This document shows, one piece after another, positions 33,301 to 45,300 of a stretch of DNA of 64,000 nucleotides. The stretch lies in assembly GCA_963970005.1 (NCBI GenBank), contig CAXAMN010022917.1, forward strand, positions 25,087 to 89,086, written 5' to 3'. Numbering within the stretch: the first letter of the stretch is position 1; each line of letters opens with the position of its first letter. Position numbers and translations under genes: made by a program. This DNA comes from Durusdinium trenchii (taxonomy: Eukaryota; Sar; Dinophyceae; Suessiales; Symbiodiniaceae). The notes below the pieces were generated by a model. That model saw only the letters and a program-made list of their open reading frames with translations. It was not told the DNA's origin and did not search any database.

Positions 33301-36300
33301 TGATCCACTCTCAGATCTCTCATCAAATTTGTGCCAATAAGCTCTCATGGATCTCATGATGAAAGGGAATTAGTATTTGGGCTCTCATGGATCTCATCAT
33401 TCCATCCCAGCTCTTCCAAATACTAATTCCCTTTCATTCCAATTCTTCCAAATACTAATTCCCTTTCATTTCAATTCTTCCAAATANNNNNNNNNNCAAT
33501 TCTTCCAAATACTAATTCCCTTTCATTTCAATTCTTCCAAATACTAATTCCCTTTCATTCCAATTCTTCCAAATACTAATTCCCTTTCATTTCAATTCTT
33601 CCAAGTTTGAATTCCCTTTCATTTCAATTCTTCCAAATACTAATTCCCTTTCATCATCAGGTCATCCCCACTATTAGGGGGATGTGATCTCAACCTCAGA
33701 CCTTGTTGACCTTCTTGACCTTCTAGGGGGGGGGGGGGGGGGGGGGCCCGTTGATTAATTGGACGTCTGCTTTATATATATATATATAAATACATTTCAA
33801 TCTGACTTCCAGCGCTATTCCTTTCAGTTCTCAATGCTTTGGTCCAACCGGGCTCGAGGTTCGGGTCATTGTGGGGGAAGGGGAGACGAAGGCTCCAGGT
33901 GTTGGGAGAGTCCGACTGGTCTCTCCGAAGACCCGCGGTGAGCACCTCGTAGCCGCTGTGCGGGAACCTGGGTGCTTCGTTTCGCTCAATGGTCGTTCGA
34001 CCTTCGTTTCGACCCATTCCAAACACACCGACCTCGAAACACCACGAAAAAAACGTAAAATAAAGGATATTGGAGCATGCTGGAGCCCTCAACGAACATG
34101 AGCACCTTCACTGAATCCAAGAGAGGTAGAGTCTAGGTCGACCTTCACTGGACCATGGGGACGCTGGGCAGGGCTGTTCAACCGAGCCCAAGGAACCACG
34201 GGTGCTTGGAGAGCTCGCCAGCAAAGCGCTGCTTCTCCGCCTTGTCGCCGCCCAAAGACCTGCCAAACCCGCTGACTGCGGGAAGGTCTCGGGAAGCGTC
34301 CCAGGAGGTCCCAGGTCTCGGGAAGGGGAAACCTGGCAGGTTCCGGAACAACCACCGATGTTCCCCCCTCTAGAGTGGGTTCACCACGCAGTCAAGTTAT
34401 ACATTACGTCAAACGAATTGATCTATACGTGGCAACTGGGATGCCATCGGGTTCTTGTGGATTCTTGTATTCTTGTGGTGCCTGAAGGTGAAACAAGCAG
34501 GACACTTTGGTCCCCTCGTCTTCTGATCCCTTTCGGGGCGATATAGGAGTCCCAGGAGGTCTGCCAACATGGTCAGCGATGACTAACCCACCACGTCCAG
34601 CCGCGTCCAACAAAAATATACAAAAATCCATGCTTGGTCGATTCGAGGGTGGGCAATGGCCATGGCATATAGTGAACAGTAGCCCTAACTAACAATCCAT
34701 GAGACTGGAATGGGATGATTTTAAGATCTTTTAAGGGTCCACGCAGGTCCTACTGTAGGTAAACATTCATACTTCTAGCTCAGCCTTCTTCCATATACTG
34801 TATACATACATAATGAGACAAGCCACTTCAACACATCCTGGACATAAGCTTTCACTTTCTCCAGGAGCTCGTTCTCCGGCAAATCTTGGCTCAACACATC
34901 ATCGAAGGAGCCGAACTGGCTGTTGAAGCCCCTCAGGTCCAGCACTCCGCTCGAAACGCTTTCTGCAGAGAGATCTACCTAACGTTGGCGCATTCCGGCG
35001 ATATTGGTTAATTGGACCCTGATGCCGACAAAACCGGCAAATCTCAGGAGGCATGTGGAGCAAAAGTCTTTCTTATTGATAAGAAGGTGAAAGTTACGCT
35101 TCCCAAATTGACAGCGAGGACAAGCTGCTCAAAGCTCGGTAGCGGTTGCACCACATTCTTGGCGCTGATGCCAGGTGTCTGAGAATTCTGCATCATCAGC
35201 GGTTGTGTTGCTGCAAGTGCTGCAGGTGAAGCATTCTGCACGGCGTTGGGGCCGACGTGCTGAGGCTGAGAGCTTGGCATCATGAAAGGCTGCGTCGCTG
35301 CAAAAGCAGCATGCGCAGCATTCTGCACGGCACTTGGGACAAATTGCTGAGAGCTTGGCATCATTAGCGGTTGCATTGCTGCAAGTGCTGCGGGTGAAGC
35401 ATTCTGCATGGCCTTGGGGCCAACGTGCTGAGGCTGAGAACTTGGCATTGTCGAAGGTTGGGCCGCTGCAAAAGCCGCAGCTGCAGCATTCTGAGCGGCG
35501 CGGCAAGGTATGATGACCGGTGCTTTAGGTCTGTAAAACACGTTTACGGCACTGCTGTGGCTCTGATTTTAACTTGTTGATCAAACAATTATCAGCGTAT
35601 ATCAAATGTGTCATCGATCCACCAGCAGAGTTCCCAAAACCTCTTCTGAACACCTTGTCAAAGTCTGTTGGGGTCTCCAAGGTTATGGGAGTGTTGCCTT
35701 GTGAATCAGTCTTTTCTCCGCCAGTCAATCCTCTCACCCTTGGAAACCAACGACTAAACAGGATGGCCGCCACACACAAGCCATTCCCCCCTCCCATGTC
35801 ATCAATGTTCTGGGTGCAACTGGTCTTATCAAAAGGGGTTCTATCACACCAGGTGCAACATCTGCCTTTGTCTGGAGAAAAGAATACGTAGTATAAACAG
35901 TAGAAACGCGGAGTGAATTACCCAAATGACTCATTATTGAGGTGCCACGTCCCAGGCTCAAAAGGAAAAGTCGGGTGGTCAAAGCAGCTTGGTCTGAACG
36001 CCAAGCCAACACCAAACACAAAAAAATCGAAGCTGCAATAAGCTGCATAGATTTGGCTTGAATGTGGCACTAGCTATGATTACTGTGTCACATATCTAAT
36101 TGCCCGGACAAGTTACACATATGCAGCATCATATGCAGTGATAAACAGCCATGCCAGGAAATTATAGAGTTTCGCCTGAACTTTCTGACAAAAGTGCTTT
36201 ACTATATGTGTTTGGAAATGCAAGCACCTCCAAATTAGTATGGGCACGTGATTTGTGGTATCGTTGCTATATTTTGTCTGTTGGTCTATAGATTCTTCAA

Positions 36301-39300
36301 AACACGAGCTTGATCGTGCTTGCTACATCTGTCGTAAAGCTCCTGCAGCTGCCTGCATTGGTTTCGGTTTCAGTCCCTAGAAAACCCCCAAAGGGATTGG
36401 ACACAAATGGGGCACCACTGCTGTCAAAAACGGCCTGGTAGGCTGGCGTGTTGAGCGCCGGCAGTTCCTCCTGGAAACTCACCGCCGTGGTCCGTGGTCA
36501 CTGGCAGCTGGCCCGGGCAATCATGAGTTTCATCCGAACTCTGCGAGAAATCACATTAATGTGCAGCCTGCGTTGGGGTGTTAAATGGATTTTGCAGGCA
36601 TATGTCCATGTTGATGAACATGATTGCCTGGATTGCCATGATGAGGTGCGACATGGTTGTTGCCCACCTCATGGTCTTCTGTCGGAGACTGTTGGCAGAA
36701 ATCTCATACTTAGACACCTGCCGGAGAACAACAACAATAAGCCCAGGAAAAGTCCCCAACGGCCGGGCACGAATCCACTCCGAGGTCTTTACTATGGCTG
36801 AAGACCCTCAGCTTGGTTCAAGGCCTTTGCCAAAAATAGTGATATGTTTTGCTGAAGGAAAGTTGCTGGTAATGGGACACACCCTACCTAGGACATCCGG
36901 ATCCAGGGTCGGGTTGCTTCATGGACAGCCCGAAGCACCTCTTTTCGCGTCATGCCTTCACCTCCCTAAGCTTCCAAAAACATGTTTAACATGGTTCGGT
37001 TCGCCTGGCATTGTAGTCTAATGCCCTTTGAACAACAATCGTTGTTCGATGTTGGCCCGGGGCCCCCGGTCCTGGCTGATGAAGCGGTGCCCATCTGCAA
37101 TCCCGGGCGCTCCCCAGGTGTTCCAAAGCTCTCCGTGGGCGGCCTCGGGCCCGTGCAGGAATGGGGGGTGAAGACCTCGCCCCACCCCCCCCAACCCTAG
37201 CAAGACATCTCCAAATGGTACAGTATATAAATATATAGAACGTCGTAAGACTGTAAATGAACTGCTCGAATTGAATCCGGGCCTCTACTTGGGAAGGGAT
37301 TGGTTCGGAGGGTGTAGCAATATTCCATTTGAGTGTGCTGGCCCTTTTTTGATTCAACCGTCAACAGTACCCCAAGAATCCATGGATGGAACATGATGGA
37401 ATACTTCCTACATTGCGGTGAAATTGAGGTCAAGATAGATCAATGTTATATACATGATATACATGGCGGTCTGGGATACAAACTCAGTCAAACAAACTAG
37501 TACGCTAGAAGCTACTAGGTGGAGGCCCTCGCTACTAGGTTGGAGGCCATCGCTACGAACGGAGCAAGGACGCTACTAGTAGCTTAGGTCAAACAACCAT
37601 ACAAACAAAAAAAACAGACTTCTGCCAGGACCCTCCTGTCGGGGTGTCTGTTTATAGCCCTATAGCCCCTTAGCTGTGATTCGGGGTGTTCATTAACCAC
37701 CCCTTGCCGACCCCAAACTCCCGAGTGATCCCGAGAGCCTCTGCTGGGTGGGCTGGTGCCAGGTCTGCGGTCGCTGCGTTCTCTTCCGCCCAGCTCTTCG
37801 CCTGACGCGGGGTATATGACCACCATGCCGCCCACGTGTTTCAATAGGTCCGACTTGGATGAGTGGGAGCCCCTATAGGGAATGCAAAGATATCAGCCAT
37901 CCATGGCCAACCTCCAAAAGTCACGCACTTTCAACATCTTCCGCCTGGACGGGCACTGCTTTGTTGGGCGCCAGGGACTTTTGCAGCTCCTCCTGCGGTC
38001 GGCACCGGTCACGGCACAAAGCATGGCACCGTGCGCATGCGCCATGGCCAGTCCTCCTCCTCCTCGGGCCATTCCTCGCGAGGCGGCCGGGGGAATTCAC
38101 AGATCTTGCAGTACTTGTTGCGGCCGAAATTGTTGTAGCCACCTCAAGCGCGCCGTTCGTGGCTCCAGCACAGCACGTCCTTTTTGCCTGCCTGGTTTTG
38201 CAAGATGATGCATGTGCTTGACATTGCTTGACCATGCTTGACCTGATTTGAGTTGTCTCCAAGCCTTTAACCACTCCTGCAAACTAACATGGACCCGGGT
38301 CGAATGGCAGCCAGGTCGTCAGGCTCCGTGCTTCGTCTTCACCCCCACCCCCAACCCTCGGTCCGGGGGGGCGGTCGATGGAACCGGAACGTCAAACGGC
38401 CACGTGCGGAGAAAGCACTGCGGAACTCCGCAAGACAACTCACTTGCGTCCATGGGTCTCCATGGGTCTCCCGTTTTGGAGTTGAATTCAATTGGAAACT
38501 CCATTGGTTCCTATAGTGGCTTCTTGTTCCTAGTAGTAATGGCCTCCAACCGAATAATTAGCGTCCTTGTTCCTACATTCGGTATCCCGCCCCCCAAAAG
38601 AGTCCATCTACAGTCCTTGTTCCTAGTAGCGATGCCAGGAGCCCCGTTCGTAGTGTCCTTGTTCCTAGTACTGTAGAGGGGAGGATGCGACCTGGGCGTC
38701 CTGCCATGGTCCTTCTGCGCTCTCCGGCTCCACTCCAAAAGAGGAGCGACATCTTGGAGGCAAGTTCCCATGAAAAAGAAAAGAAACATAGACTTAAGAA
38801 AAAAACAACTTAGTTCAGTTTGTTTGGTAATGTTCTAGTATCTATAAATATAAATATCTACACGCATATATATATATATATATACAATTCCTTTAATCCA
38901 AAAGCCACACCTGACATCAGGGAATTTCAGATCATGTCTGATCAGGATGCACAGCTTCTTTTTCAGCCCAGGCTTGGGGGGGAGGCCATCCATCGACGAC
39001 AAACAAAGGGTCGAATGGTTCAACTGAGAATGCACACACCTCTTGCCTCTTGCTGTGAATTAAAAGAGGAAATCAGGGCATTTCTTCAAGGATGGCCCCT
39101 GGAAGCAAATCAAGAGTCACTTGGATGACCACCCCGTCACCGAAATCGGTGACCTCGACCTCTGACTCCATGGATGCAACTGCCACTCCTCATAGGGCAA
39201 CAGGTGGCAGCGTATAATACACAATTCACCCTTCAAACCTACGATCAACCCATTCACCCCCAGTCGTCAGGGCCGGTTCTTGTCGCTCTAAGCGTCAACC

Positions 39301-42300
39301 CTTGCAATCCCAATCTGGCGGCGGCCCCTTTCGCCAGTTGTTGATCCATCTTTCTGGGCGACGGATGCGAGTCGGACTGGAGTCGGAGAGTGAACGCTGG
39401 GCAGTTCAGAAAGGAGTTGCATGCCGAAGCTGCAGAACGGGGTTAGTATCCCTATGTGGCATAGATTCAATCTCACAACCATAATGACAAATAGTGAGCG
39501 CTTTTCTATACATATTATATACTTGGTTGGCTCCATCATGGCCATGTGTTTCGGAGTAACACTGTTATCCTTACCAATACAACCCACCAGAAGGGGCACC
39601 CTCCAATAAATTACGATCACCACCTTCCGGGTTGGGCCAGTCAATAAGAATTCTTCTTTGTTCACTGATTCTGGAATGAGCTCCCAAAACTTTCAGCCTT
39701 TTTCAAGTCAGCCTAAATATATATACAGTAATGATATATACCATCACCCTCCAACAGGTCTCCTTTGTTGGCTCTTTTTTAGAGACATGTGAATCTGGAA
39801 GGGCTTTTGTCACAGGCATCACCAAATGTAAAGGAATGACTACAATTGCGGCGATCTGGAGTTCAAACACACCCTGGGACCCCCCAAACCCCGTATATAA
39901 TGCATTTGGCAGTCCAAACTGTGGTTGAAACATGTTGAAAGTGGAAACACGGAATCATCGATTAGTTTCTGCTTCTTGGATTTTTGAGTTCAAGGTCACC
40001 TCCCTTCAGAGCAGCAGGGTCCAATGAGACACACATTTGTCTGGGTCCGGATCATGTTGGGCAAAGAATGTTCAAAACAGGCTCACCTGCCAGGTTCGCC
40101 AAAACCATCCTCTCACAAAAGGGATCTCAATAATCTCCCCGACTCAAGCCCCACTGGCATTTCAATCCTTGGGTCATCCCATCCCACCAAGGACTCCCGA
40201 CACCTCTGTCTAACAAGTGTCGCTTCTTGAGAAGCTTGCCTTGGCCAAGCACATGAGCGGCTCTTCGCCGTGAGTGGAGCAGCTTTCGTGGAAAGATATG
40301 ACTCCCAGAATCACCACCATGGGGCATGGCGCCCGGTGAAGCAAAACAAACAATTGCAACCAGTCTACTTCCGCATTGCCAGCTCAGTTGTTTTACCGGG
40401 CTCACTGAATATTATTCATAAGAGGCAAAAGTCAAACCTATAGTTTTATATGCTCCGTTCGCACCTACCGTTTCCTAAAAAATTCGCACCCCCACTGCCA
40501 AGTGACTGGGGCTCAAATGCTTTGTGAACCTTACGAGCTTCTCCAGCTTCTCCTCTTGCTCAGCACTTCGCAGGAACCTCAAACAGCTGGGCGGGTCCAA
40601 AGTCCGGATCATCAGATCCAGCACGAAACGAAACATTACAACCCCCCCAAATCAAATATATAACTATAATAGCAAACAATAGTAGAATGGTACACACATA
40701 TATATATATATGACTACATTGACTCCCCAATTGAGCTCCCAATGTAAACAAATATGAGGACTTTGGACATGGCTCGAGGATCCGTCAGTGGAACCCGTCG
40801 CGGTTGGCTCCAATGTCTTTGCCCGAGCGAAACAGCTCTTGGTGTCGCACGTTCCCATCGTTCCAGCGAATTGATTTCTTCAACCACTATTCCAGTGGCA
40901 ATGCATGTACATGGATGCACGTATATTACAACCCTATGGATCCACCAATCCTCTTTGTGGTCTTTGTGAGGGCGATTGGAAACGGTCCAAACGACCTGGC
41001 CTCCGGAGAAACCTCCGACCTACATCAAGCCTATGTTTCACCTCCCGGGGCCGATGGCACGGTCTTGGTCTCGGGTCACCCGAAGCTGCTCACATGTGAC
41101 CCGCCCCATGAAGTCTTTCCCAAGGAATCCAGGTACCTTCTCAGGTTCGGTACGACTGGACCTTCCTGGCACCTATATCGTCTCCGTCCTCACCTTCTCA
41201 GAGGGTATGGTGGAGGGTTTGGAAATCCCATGGGGCTCGGAGCAGCTCGTCTGTCGATCCACCGAAGGAGAAACGATGCTACAGAGATTTCATGAAGCTG
41301 GCACTATGAATGGGGAATAAATATCACCAACAAATACATTATATATATATATGACTATACAAGTGTGTTACATGTTGTAGTGATTCTATTGTACCCTCAT
41401 GATGCACCGCCTTTGCTCGATGTAAGCGGTGTATGCACCTCATAGACACCAAAAACTTCTATGGACCATAGATGGAATTTGCTCCAGTCCGTGCGTTCTG
41501 CTCCGGTTCGGAGGAAATCCTCTACCTGATGTGCTGCCTGTTCTACACTGTGGCGAAGGCACACAAGCAATACAAAACCCTAACTTGAAACGCATTCATT
41601 CCGAATCCCCTATTCAAGAATCCTGCTACCCAGTTGATTCAGTTCCGTTCATAGCATGCAACGTTGGGCTCAGCAGCGGGTGAAAAAGGCACCTGTGCAG
41701 CATTCGGGAAACTGGGGGGGTCCAGCTTTGCGCTGGACGCGACATCGAGGCGCTGCATGTTCTTGGCTCGAACCTTCTCCCCTCGCGCAGAATCGATGAC
41801 CAAATCATACTCCACGACATCGCCGGGGGAGAAGTTGATGTCGACCATTCCAGGGTTGTCTTCCTTGGCAAACTGTTTTCGATGGCATCATTGAGGAATC
41901 ATTGATCATCATTGGGGCAAAAGTACTCTGAAAGGATCTTGACCTGGGTGACTCAAACTTTCACTTTCCAGCACGATCCGCTGTTCAGAAAGCAAGCTTG
42001 GCATCCAAGGTGGAAGGTTTCGGGGAGGGCGTGACGACGTTTTCGACCTGGAGGGCCTGGAGGGCATCCGCCCAAGCACTTCACTTCCATGTATGGAATA
42101 GTTGTGAATATTTGCTTACATTGTTGCAGTTTGAGGAGCCAACGCCAAAAATAACAATTGGAGGGCCTGTTTGGGGTCTCAAAGGCCAGGGCTCCGTCCG
42201 CTCCAATCACCTTCCTCTCTGGACCGACCTACTTCCGATCTCCAGGGAGGAGCTGCCGAGCAGCCACGCAGCCACCCATCTCTGGCTTGGTGCTTTGAGT

Positions 42301-45300
42301 TGCTTTGGGTAAAGGTGGTACAGGAGATGCGCAACCAACCCTACTTAGAACTTCAAAAGAAATTGAACCATATCAGGTTCCATCAAGTTCCACTAGCACA
42401 TCAGGGCACATGAAGTAGCTTCTGAACATGTCCTAGCCCCCCTTCTGCACCATTTGGGGGCCCCAACCGACCCCAGGTCGAAGCATGTCCTACAACCGGA
42501 GCTCGACGGAGCGACCGCACCAATCTCGACTGAGCATCGATGTGCCAAAACACGTGGCCAGAGAAGAGGCTGGGGCTGGCAACGAAGCCCCATTTCCTCA
42601 GCACTTTGTGGTTTTCCGCTCTTTTTTTGTGACTTTTCATCAATGGCAGGAAGGCCAAACAGAAGCTTCCTGCAAACTCCTCCTATGTTGCTTGTCCTTT
42701 CCATTACTTTTGCTTCATGCCATAGATATCCACAGATCATATCATTCTGCCCTTTTCATCACTTTGGCGCATGGGATTGGGCTACATGAACTCGGACCGC
42801 TGTGAATTAAACAATGCAGAAGCCTTCAAGACGCCCTCTCCCTGTACTGCAAGCATCTTCTGCTCCACCATTTTGCACTTGCTCTTCACTTGTCCCTCCA
42901 CCTTGCTCGGCACCGGGACATACACAAATCGAACCGTCTGAAAAGGACACTGCTGGATCTGCATGGGATTTAGATCCGCCTCAGATTGTTTGGGAGACCT
43001 GGCCTGCGTCTATTAACATACACTTACAACTTACAACTTCCATCCATCCATGATCATCCATGCATTCAAACCACTTGCACCCTGGTGAAGGACGGCCTAC
43101 TACCCTAACAAATCCTTCACACGGTCGCACCTCCAAGTCCGAAGTGCTCCGACAAAGGCACTCACCTTCAAACGGTCCTCCTCAAGTGGGAAAGGGGCTG
43201 TAACAGTCACACTCACACCTCACCAACATAGAAATGGAGAAGAACCCTGTTCGTAGCGCAACCCATCGTGCTCCGAAACCAAGGTCCAGTCTCCATTCCC
43301 GGGCGCCGATCCACACTGGTGGTTTTTTTTTTGGGTGGTGAAAGGAAAGTCACAGTGATATTTACTTGCTACCAGGACCCCCAGTCGGGGTGGTTGGACA
43401 CCCCGAATCACAGCTGTTTGGGGCTATAAACAGACACCCCACAGCCTTGGAGGGTGGTATGGATCCTCGTGCGCAGGGTGCTCTCCCCTTCGACCCGTTC
43501 CGCCGGATTCCAGTGGCGGAGCCCGTTCGCCCAGCGACTCGCTGTCCCACGAAGGGCTGGGCTTCGACACTCACCTGGGGGCGGCGACCAAAAAACCAGA
43601 GCCTCAAATCCTGTACCGGTGGGTGGTTGGGTCAACCAACCCTCCACCAGCTGATTGATTTGTAAAACCTCCATATCAAAACTTGTTTTACAAATTGAGA
43701 TGAACGGGGGGGTTATTAATCATTAATTCATCGAGGGTCTGCTGCTAAAGGACCCTCCATGTCCGCAATGCGTCTCTTTTTCCGGAAGCCCTGCCTCGGA
43801 CCTGCCCCTTCACCACTATCTGAGCCCATCTCAAAGCCAAATTCCCTCAGGGATCCACTAGGGATCCACTCTCCCCTTATGCATCCACGGATTCCGCCTT
43901 CTCAGGTTCGGTATCAATGCAGCCTTCTGGCACCTACATCGTAGAGTCTCATAGAGTATCACCCTCTTTCTGAGCAGGCGGAATGCGTGGATCCATCGGT
44001 TTCAATGGGTTTCGATGGATCCATCGCCTCGGAGTCTTCCAACTGGCTGGGCAGCATCATGTTCACCGCCTCGTAGCGACCATTGATCTCCACCACCTCG
44101 AAGAGCACCGGATCCTGTCCTCGGGCACCGAGCTGGTCCCTTTCTGAGACTCTCAGACTTCGCTAACACTGCATGGGACTGGCAGATGTACCACTATAAG
44201 TAGATGATGTATAAGTGGTAATAAGAAGATGATATAAGAAAGTGATGATATATTTCTTATTGCCACAGATGTACTTTTTATGTACAAATATAGTGGTAAT
44301 AAGAAGATTATATATTCCCGGACCCTCAAAGGGGTGCCTTGTCTGGAAGCCTAGGCCGGTAGTGTGGGGTAGTCCAGCCAGGACACCCCGACAGGAGGGT
44401 CCAGGTACATGGTATTAATTTATGTTATATTGTTCATTGGACTCGTTAGGGTTCAATGTAGGCATTTGTTCCTTACAAGGACTGGAGATAGGACTTGGAA
44501 CTTGGATCTGAGGTAGATTGGAACAATTCTCGTGGCTAATCTTAAGAATCTCTTGGAAAATGGCTACGAGAGTTCTGGCACCTGTCCTCACCTTGATTTT
44601 TTTGGAGATTGAGAGAATTGCTGACTGGTGCCACTCGTAGGGAATATGGGAATGAACCCCCCAGAGATTCTATTGGATCCAGCTACCCTCATTCCCTACG
44701 AGTCGCACCAGTCAGATTGCGTCAGTGATTTGAGAGAATGTTGTGGTGACGGTGACGATCCACCTTAGCTGGTACAATCCTCTTTAGCATTGAAACGGAC
44801 ATCCAAAGGGATTCATGTCACTTCCCCAAAGATTCCCGTCCAAAGCATATGGCTCATATAGCCATTAAACAAAAGCAAGTCGGTAGCCAGGGAGCCGACT
44901 TCACTGACCACCAAGCATGGTATATATATATATATACAGTATATAGGGATTTTGAAATGGATAGACATGTGACATGTGTGCAGTATTCTTGGTGATTGCC
45001 GGCATATATCTGCTTTCCATGTAAACTTGCTTGTCGGTGTTCTCACCTCCGCTTTCCTTGTCCGCTTCCCCATTTAGCGCCCCGGTGTCTGACGAAGGAA
45101 TAGCCGCGCAAAGAAGGACTCCTCTGCAAGTGAAAGAAACACGTGCCTGCCGGACAGGGACAAAGTCTCACCTCTACGGCCCAAACCAATGATGTCTTTG
45201 GGAATGGCCAGAGGGGTTGCTGCACCTATTGCTTGTTCACTTGGAGGTATCCCCTCTCTAAATCAACCCACCAGCTAGTAAACACTATAGCAAAAGGAGC

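Noticed and set aside
33405..33655. CRISPR-like regular repeats
   Set aside because: The 32-bp units are directly adjacent with no unique spacers, so this is a minisatellite.
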